The translations under genes were made by a program, and so were the position numbers. Positions 34,423-38,924 of a DNA stretch of 38,924 nt are shown here, piece after piece; the first letter of the stretch is position 1, and each line of letters starts with the position of its first letter. The stretch comes from Acidobacteria bacterium RIFCSPLOWO2_12_FULL_65_11. Lineage in GTDB: Bacteria; Acidobacteriota; Vicinamibacteria; Vicinamibacterales; CAVVIG01. The notes beneath the pieces are model-generated. The model ran no database searches and was not told the origin of the DNA. It worked only from the letters and a program-made list of their open reading frames with translations. The stretch spans positions 1 to 38,924 of the forward strand of contig MELA01000132.1 of assembly GCA_001767495.1 (NCBI GenBank), read 5' to 3'.

Positions 34423-34459
34423 GTGCTTTGGTGCGTAGGTTCTTCGGTGCTTGGGTGCC
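34420..34459 (+). repeat. Five octamer tandem repeats filling the gap before the glycosyltransferase
   Basis: TAGGTGCT, TTGGTGCG, TAGGTTCT, TCGGTGCT and TGGGTGCC run from the TAG stop of the reductase to the ATG of the next gene with nothing left over. No Shine-Dalgarno sequence is present. Confidence 0.7.
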
Positions 34460-35818
34460 ATGAAAATCCTCTCGATTACAGCTGGGGCGGCTGGCATGTA
34501 CTGCGGCAGCTGCGGGCGCGACAACGCACTTGCCGTTGAGTTGATGGCGCGCGGCCACGACGTGACGCTGCTGCCGCTCTACACGCCGACGACGACCGAC
34601 GAAGAGAACGTCAGCAGAAACCAGGTGCTCTTCGGCGGGATCAGCATCTATCTCGAGCAGTATCTGGCTCTGTTCCGGCACACGCCGCGGTTCCTCGATC
34701 GGCTCTGGGACTCGCCGCGCGTGATCGGGGCGCTCGCGAGTCGATCGCTCTCGACCGATCCGAAGCTTCTCGGCGACATGACGATCTCGATGCTCGAGGG
34801 CGATCGCGGCGTGCTGCGCAAGGAATTCGTCAAGCTGAGCGAGTGGCTCGCCGACGAGCCCGTGCCCGACCTCGTCAACCTGCCGAACTCGCTGCTGATC
34901 GGGCTCGCCAGGCCGCTGCGAGAGATCCTGAAGCGCCCGATCTGCTGCACGCTGCAGGGCGAGGATCTGTTTCTCGAGGGCCTCATCGAGCCGTACCGCA
35001 CGCGAGCGATCGAGCTGATTCGCCGTCAGGTTCGGGACGCGGACTGTTTTCTCTCGGTCAGCGACTACTATGTGCCGGTGATGTCGCGACTGCTAGGCAT
35101 CCCGCCCGGCCGTATGGCGGTTGTTCCCCTCGGTATCAACCTGTCCGGCTACGAGCCGAGAACCGCGCGCCGATCGGAGGCCCAAACACCCGGGCGCGCT
35201 GAAGACGACGAATTTCGCGTCGGGTACTTCGCGCGTATCGCGCCCGAAAAAGGCCTGCACGTGCTGGCCGCTGCCTACGAGCGGTTCCGTGGCCGCACGG
35301 GCGGCGCGCGCGTGAGGCTCGAAGTGGCGGGATACATGTCGCACGCGCATGCGGCGTATCTTGAAAGTGTGCGGACTGCGCTCGACAAGGCCGGACTGGC
35401 CGGCGAGTTCGCGTATCGAGGCGCCGTCGATCGGCGCGGCAAGCTGGCGTTCCTTCGGTCGCTCGACGTGCTGTCGGTGCCGGCGACCTACGACGAGCCC
35501 AAGGGCGTGTTTCTCCTCGAGGCGATGGCGAGCGGCGTCCCCGTCGTGCAGCCGCGCCGCGGCGCGTTCACCGAGATCGTCGAGCGGACCGGCGGCGGCA
35601 TGCTCGTCGCGCCCGACGACCCGGTGGCGCTCTCCGACGGCCTGTACTCCCTCTGGCAGGATCGCGCGCGGGCCGCGCGGCTCGGACAGGCTGGCGTTGA
35701 GGGCGTCCGCGCGCATTACACGATCGCCCGCGCCGCCGATCGTCTGCTCGAGGTTTACGAGAAGGTTCGAGGTTCAGCTGTAGTGTCCGGCTTCAGCCGG
35801 ACGTCGAAGTCCGCCTAA
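34460..35818 (+). CDS. GT4-family glycosyltransferase
   Basis: The ATG at 34460 (MKILSITAGAAGMYCGSCGRDNALA) is chosen over the listed TTG three codons earlier. The protein has 452 residues with two Rossmann halves: an N-terminal acceptor domain with a Gly/Cys-rich loop, and a C-terminal donor domain with RVGYFARIAPEKGLHVL and the EX7E motif in EPKGVFLLEAMASGVPVV, typical of retaining GT-B enzymes of family 4. It should transfer a sugar from a nucleotide sugar to a lipid, glycan or small molecule; the acceptor is unknown. The last ~12 residues (VVSGFSRTSKSA) and the TAA stop are translated palindromic repeats, so the original C-terminus ended near EVYEKVRG. Confidence 0.88.
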   Translation: MKILSITAGAAGMYCGSCGRDNALAVELMARGHDVTLLPLYTPTTTDEENVSRNQVLFGGISIYLEQYLALFRHTPRFLDRLWDSPRVIGALASRSLSTDPKLLGDMTISMLEGDRGVLRKEFVKLSEWLADEPVPDLVNLPNSLLIGLARPLREILKRPICCTLQGEDLFLEGLIEPYRTRAIELIRRQVRDADCFLSVSDYYVPVMSRLLGIPPGRMAVVPLGINLSGYEPRTARRSEAQTPGRAEDDEFRVGYFARIAPEKGLHVLAAAYERFRGRTGGARVRLEVAGYMSHAHAAYLESVRTALDKAGLAGEFAYRGAVDRRGKLAFLRSLDVLSVPATYDEPKGVFLLEAMASGVPVVQPRRGAFTEIVERTGGGMLVAPDDPVALSDGLYSLWQDRARAARLGQAGVEGVRAHYTIARAADRLLEVYEKVRGSAVVSGFSRTSKSA

Positions 35819-35838
35819 AGGCGGACGCTACAGGTTAT
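35781..35838. repeat. Tandem pair of palindromic repeats, one of each form
   Basis: A GGC-form copy (TAGT, stem 35785-35802) is followed 6 bases later by a GCC-form stem with AA centre (35809-35826) and GCTACAGGTTA in reverse orientation. Both lie inside or at the end of the glycosyltransferase reading frame. Confidence 0.85.
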
Positions 35839-35852
35839 CTAGACTGCCTGTC

Positions 35853-36539
35853 GTGTTGTTAGTCACCGATCTCAGCAAAGAATATCCGACGCCGCGCGGG
35901 CCGCTGTCGATCCTCGCGGGCGTCTCCTTCTCGCTCGCGCCGGGCGAGGCGGCCGCGATCATGGGGCCGTCTGGCAGCGGCAAGAGCTCGCTGCTGTACG
36001 TTCTGGGTGCGCTCGAGCCGCCGACTTCAGGCACCGTCACGCTCGACGGCCGCAATCCCTTCGATCTCGCGCCCGACGAGCTGGCGGCCTTTCGCAACAA
36101 GGCGATCGGCTTCGTCTTTCAGGATCACTGCCTGCTGCCGCAGTGCACGGTCCTCGAGAACGTGCTGATTCCCACGCTCGTGGCGCCGGCGACAGAAATC
36201 ACCGGGGCCGGCGGCGACGGCGTCACCGGGCACGCCCGGGGGCTCATCGAGCGGGTCGGACTCGGCGACCGAATCGACCATCGGCCGGGCGAGCTTTCGG
36301 GCGGGGAGCGGCAGCGCGTGGCGATTGCCCGGGCGCTCGTCCGCGAGCCGAGACTCGTCCTGTGCGACGAACCGACCGGCAATCTGGATCGGGCCTCGGC
36401 CGACAATGTGACTTCGCTGCTCCTCGACTTGCATCGCCAGCAGGGGACCTTGCTGATAGTTGTGACACACAGCCCGGCCCTGGCAGAACGGTTCCCCCTC
36501 CGGTTCGAGCTGGTCGATCGGCAACTTGTGAAAACGTGA
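35853..36539 (+). CDS. ABC transporter ATPase, LolD/MacB type
   Basis: The 228-residue protein has Walker A (GPSGSGKSS, ~38-46), Q-loop (FVFQDHCLLP), signature LSGGERQR, Walker B (LVLCDEPTGNLD) and H-loop (VVTHS), all intact. The FVFQ and DEPTGNLD wording is that of the LolD/MacB/FtsE group, which works with FtsX-like permeases in lipoprotein release, efflux or mechanotransmission. The start is a GTG with no clear Shine-Dalgarno sequence, just after a repeat pair. The matching permease is probably the gene at 37631, which is separated from it by a dienelactone-hydrolase-like gene. Confidence 0.92.
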   Translation: MLLVTDLSKEYPTPRGPLSILAGVSFSLAPGEAAAIMGPSGSGKSSLLYVLGALEPPTSGTVTLDGRNPFDLAPDELAAFRNKAIGFVFQDHCLLPQCTVLENVLIPTLVAPATEITGAGGDGVTGHARGLIERVGLGDRIDHRPGELSGGERQRVAIARALVREPRLVLCDEPTGNLDRASADNVTSLLLDLHRQQGTLLIVVTHSPALAERFPLRFELVDRQLVKT

Positions 36540-36635
36540 GGCCAGGGACGCCCTGCGGCCGACCTCCGACGGCCGACGTGTTATCCTCGCAGAGTCGACG
36601 ACCTCGGCAACACGTGCGACAAAGGAGTCAGAGCA

Positions 36636-37538
36636 ATGGTAGAGACCAAGACGTCCAAGGTTCCAGCAGGTGCGGTCGAGCTCTACAACATCTTCATTCA
36701 CGGCGGGATGAACCGCCGCGACTTCCTCGACGGCCTCAAGAAATTCGCCGTTGCGGGCATGACCGTTCCCTCGCTCGTCGAGGCGCTGATGCCCAACTAC
36801 GCGGCCGCCCAGCAAGTGGCCCCGACCGACGCCCGGATCAAGGCCGAATATCTGACCGTGCCCTCACCGCAGGGTAACGGCAGCATCAAGGGCTTGTTCG
36901 TTCGGCCGGCCAGCGCCACCGCCACGACCAGGCTGCCTGGCATTCTGGTCATCCACGAGAACCGGGGCCTCAATCCTCACATCGAGGACGTCGCGCGCCG
37001 TTTCGCGCTCGCCAACTTCATGGCGTTCGCGCCAGACGCGCTGACCTCGGTCGGCGGCTATCCGGGTGACGAGGCCCGGGCCGGACAGCTGTTCGGGACG
37101 GTCGATCGCGCCAAGATGACTGAGGACTTCGTGGCCGCGGCGATGTGGCTGAAGAACCGGCCGGACAGCACCGGCAGGATCGGAGCCACCGGTTTCTGCT
37201 TCGGCGGGGGCATCGCCAACACACTGGCCGTTCGGCTCGGCGCCGATATCGCGGCGGTCGCGCCGTATTACGGTGCAGCGCCGGCGGCTGCCGACGTCCC
37301 GAAGATCAAGGCGGCCGTCCTGGTCCATCATGGGGAAACGGACACGCGGCTCGTGATGGCGTGGCCGGCGTACGAGGCGGCGCTCAAGGCCGGGGGCGTC
37401 ACGTACGAAGGGCACATCTATCCAGGCGCGGCGCACGGCTTCAACAACGACGCGACGCCCGAGCGCTACAACAAAGCCGCGGCCGACGCGGCCTGGGCGA
37501 GCACGATCGCGTGGTTCAACAAATACGTACGAGGGTGA
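36636..37538 (+). CDS. Dienelactone-hydrolase-family protein with Tat-like signal
   Basis: The 300-residue protein starts at an ATG after AAAGGAG. A twin-arginine-like segment (NRRDFLDGLKKFAVAGMTV) at ~27-44 lies behind an unusually long n-region, followed by AAAQQ. The hydrolase domain has the family nucleophile Cys188 in GATGFCFGGG, E108 in VIHENRG, D236 in HGETDTR and H267 in GAAHGFNN, the set expected for dienelactone hydrolases. It may cleave a lactone or ester. It is probably exported, although the hydrophobic core of the signal is short. It sits between the ABC ATPase and permease genes on the same strand. Confidence 0.88.
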   Translation: MVETKTSKVPAGAVELYNIFIHGGMNRRDFLDGLKKFAVAGMTVPSLVEALMPNYAAAQQVAPTDARIKAEYLTVPSPQGNGSIKGLFVRPASATATTRLPGILVIHENRGLNPHIEDVARRFALANFMAFAPDALTSVGGYPGDEARAGQLFGTVDRAKMTEDFVAAAMWLKNRPDSTGRIGATGFCFGGGIANTLAVRLGADIAAVAPYYGAAPAAADVPKIKAAVLVHHGETDTRLVMAWPAYEAALKAGGVTYEGHIYPGAAHGFNNDATPERYNKAAADAAWASTIAWFNKYVRG

Positions 37539-37551
37539 AGCCTCGCGTTAG

Positions 37552-37630
37552 AAGGCTCAGGGCTCAAGGCTCAAGGCTTAAGCCGACTTTAAGCCGTAGG
37601 CCTTGAGCCATAAGCCATAAGCCCTGAGCC
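37552..37630. repeat. Heptanucleotide repeats forming an inverted repeat up to the permease start
   Basis: The left arm is AAGGCTC, AGGGCTC, AAGGCTC, AAGGCTT (37552-37579). The right arm is TTGAGCC, ATAAGCC, ATAAGCC, CTGAGCC (37603-37630). The outer 11 bases (GGCTCAGGGCT/AGCCCTGAGCC) pair perfectly, and the right arm ends at the base before the ATG. Confidence 0.8.
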
Positions 37631-38924
37631 ATGCAGCCGCGTCACCTCGTTCTCCGCGGCCTCCTCTACTACTGGCGAACCAATGTCGCCGTCATGGCGG
37701 GCGTTGGCACTGCCGTCGCCGTGCTGGCGGGCGCGCTGCTCGTCGGCGACTCGGTCCGTGGCAGTCTGCGCGATCTCGTCCTTGAGCGGCTCGGCCGCAC
37801 CGACCACGCCATCGTCTCGTCGGGATTCTTTCGCGAGGCATTCGCCGACGACCTGCGCGTTGACGAGGCGTTCGGGGCGTCATTCGCGTCGGTCGCGCCG
37901 CTCATCGCCGTGCAAGGTGTCGTCAGCGAACAGGCGAGCGGCCGGCGCGCCTCGCGTGTGCTGGTGTATGGAGTGGACGACAGGTTCTGGCGCTTTCACG
38001 GCCTGACCGGCCCGCCGGCGCCCCTGACACCGGAGGGACGCGACGCGCTCGTCAGCCGAGCGCTCGCCGCAGAGATCGGCGCCCTCGTCGATGGCTCCGT
38101 GCTGGTGCGCCTGGAGCGGCCGTCGGCTGTCCCGGTCGAATCGCTGCACGGTCGCAAAGACGATCTGGGCCGCACGCTGCGCCTGACCGTTCGGGGCGTG
38201 CTCGGTCCTGAATATCTGGGTGAGTTCTCGCTGCAGCCCCAGCAGAGTGAGGTGCGGGCCGTGTTCGTGCCGCTCGCGCGACTTCAGCGGGAACTCGATC
38301 TCGCTGGTCGAGTGAACACGCTTCTCGTGTCGGACCGGGTCGAAACGCCGGGTCCAGCAGGACCCGGCCTACGTACGGAGACGGTACGGAGGGCGGGTCC
38401 TGTGGACCCGCCTGGAATATTGGAGGGGATTATCAGACGCCGGGCCACGCTCGCGGACATCGAGTTGACGCTGCGGCCGATCGAATCGCGCCACGAGCTG
38501 GCACTCGAGAGCGCGGCCGGCGTGATCGACCCGCCGCGCGAAGCCGCCGCCGCCGAGGCCGCGGCGGCCGCGGGCATGAAGGCGCAGCCGGTGTTCACCT
38601 ACCTGGCAAACAGCCTGCAGAGCGCCGACCGTCAGGTGCCGTACTCGCTGGTGACGGCCATGGACCTTGGCTCGATCGCGAACCTGCCGGCCGGTGCCGC
38701 CGGGTCGTCCGCACCTCCGCCCATCGTGCTGAACGAGTGGACGGCTCGCGATCTTCGGGTGACGCCGGGCGATCCGCTGACGCTCGAGTACTACGTCTGG
38801 GAAGAACCGGGCCGCCTGGTCGAACGCACGGCCGAGTTTCGAATCGCGGCGGTGGTGCCCATCACGGGCGCCGCGGCCGACCGGGATCTCGCTCCCGTCT
38901 ATCCGGGCCTCACCGACGCCGATA
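37631..38924 (+). CDS. ABC transporter permease, FtsX/MacB-like (5' part, runs off the window)
   Basis: An open frame from the ATG at 37631 continues past the window end; the ORF track omits it because it has no stop. It begins MQPRHLVLRGLLYYWRTNVAVMAGVGTAVAVLAGALLVGDSVRGSL in four short pieces, that is, a cytoplasmic start and first membrane helix, as in FtsX-like permeases, then a large extracytoplasmic domain (for example VFVPLARLQRELDLAGRVNTLLV). No further helix is reached before the window ends. Residues encoded by 38348-38412 (PGPAGPGLRTETVRRAGPVDPP) come from an inserted pair of palindromes and keep the frame. It probably pairs with the ATPase at 35853 to move a lipoprotein, lipid or drug. 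Confidence 0.82.
   Translation, partial: MQPRHLVLRGLLYYWRTNVAVMAGVGTAVAVLAGALLVGDSVRGSLRDLVLERLGRTDHAIVSSGFFREAFADDLRVDEAFGASFASVAPLIAVQGVVSEQASGRRASRVLVYGVDDRFWRFHGLTGPPAPLTPEGRDALVSRALAAEIGALVDGSVLVRLERPSAVPVESLHGRKDDLGRTLRLTVRGVLGPEYLGEFSLQPQQSEVRAVFVPLARLQRELDLAGRVNTLLVSDRVETPGPAGPGLRTETVRRAGPVDPPGILEGIIRRRATLADIELTLRPIESRHELALESAAGVIDPPREAAAAEAAAAAGMKAQPVFTYLANSLQSADRQVPYSLVTAMDLGSIANLPAGAAGSSAPPPIVLNEWTARDLRVTPGDPLTLEYYVWEEPGRLVERTAEFRIAAVVPITGAAADRDLAPVYPGLTDAD
38348..38412. repeat. Second palindrome family inserted in a coding region
   Basis: CCGGGTCCAGCAGGACCCGG (38348-38367) and GGCGGGTCCTGTGGACCCGCC (38392-38412) are two hairpins, 24 bases apart, with a sequence unrelated to the GTCCGGCT family. 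They lie in frame in the permease gene. Confidence 0.75.

Overview
The window looks like chromosomal DNA from a high-GC member of the Acidobacteriota, most likely class Vicinamibacteria. The evidence is indirect: GC-rich codon use throughout, large Ser/Thr kinases with TPR tails, PQQ-type and NHL propellers, and above all many copies of a short palindrome (GTAGTGTCCGGCTTCAGCCGGAC and its G/C-swapped twin) between genes. No rRNA, tRNA, CRISPR array, prophage or transposase was seen.

Layout. 1-7247: the 3' remnant of an outer-membrane barrel gene, followed by a 2225-residue modular surface protein ending in an almost identical barrel. 7248-10250: a scarred stretch with a 35-codon internally deleted transporter remnant, a VapBC-type toxin-antitoxin pair, a second deleted and frameshifted MFS transporter, and a truncated LysE-type exporter running into a 5'-truncated alpha/beta hydrolase. 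10384-13156: a small orphan protein, a DUF4177-like secreted protein, a TerC-family membrane protein and a Tat-exported sulfite-oxidase-type molybdoenzyme. 13289-20739: a signalling block with a hydrolase, a TPR receptor kinase, a STAS protein lacking the phospho-acceptor serine, an unknown 117-residue protein, a stand-alone kinase, an ECF-like sigma factor and a canonical STAS protein. 20853-25664: a cytochrome c/Vgb-like propeller protein converging on a two-gene unit (PQQ-like propeller, membrane spermidine-synthase-like protein). 25822-29905: an iron-type alcohol dehydrogenase and a divergent c-di-GMP pair (response regulator/HD-GYP and membrane GAF-GGDEF). 30025-31859: a sodium:solute symporter with its DUF3311 partner. 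31880-34422: an adenylate-forming ligase overlapping an aldehyde-dehydrogenase-like reductase, sized and ordered like a LuxE/LuxC acyl-reduction pair. 34460-38924: a GT4 glycosyltransferase, an ABC ATPase, a dienelactone-hydrolase-like protein and the start of an ABC permease.

The most unusual theme is repeat biology. The palindrome exists in two covarying forms, often abuts or overlaps gene ends, and supplies stop codons to several genes. A second palindrome family is inserted in frame in the ABC permease. Short-period tandem repeats (7, 8 and 13 bp) fill several intergenic gaps and one coding region. The best candidates for new biology are the kinase/STAS/sigma block, the ligase-reductase pair and the repeat system; all functional statements about them are inference from sequence alone.
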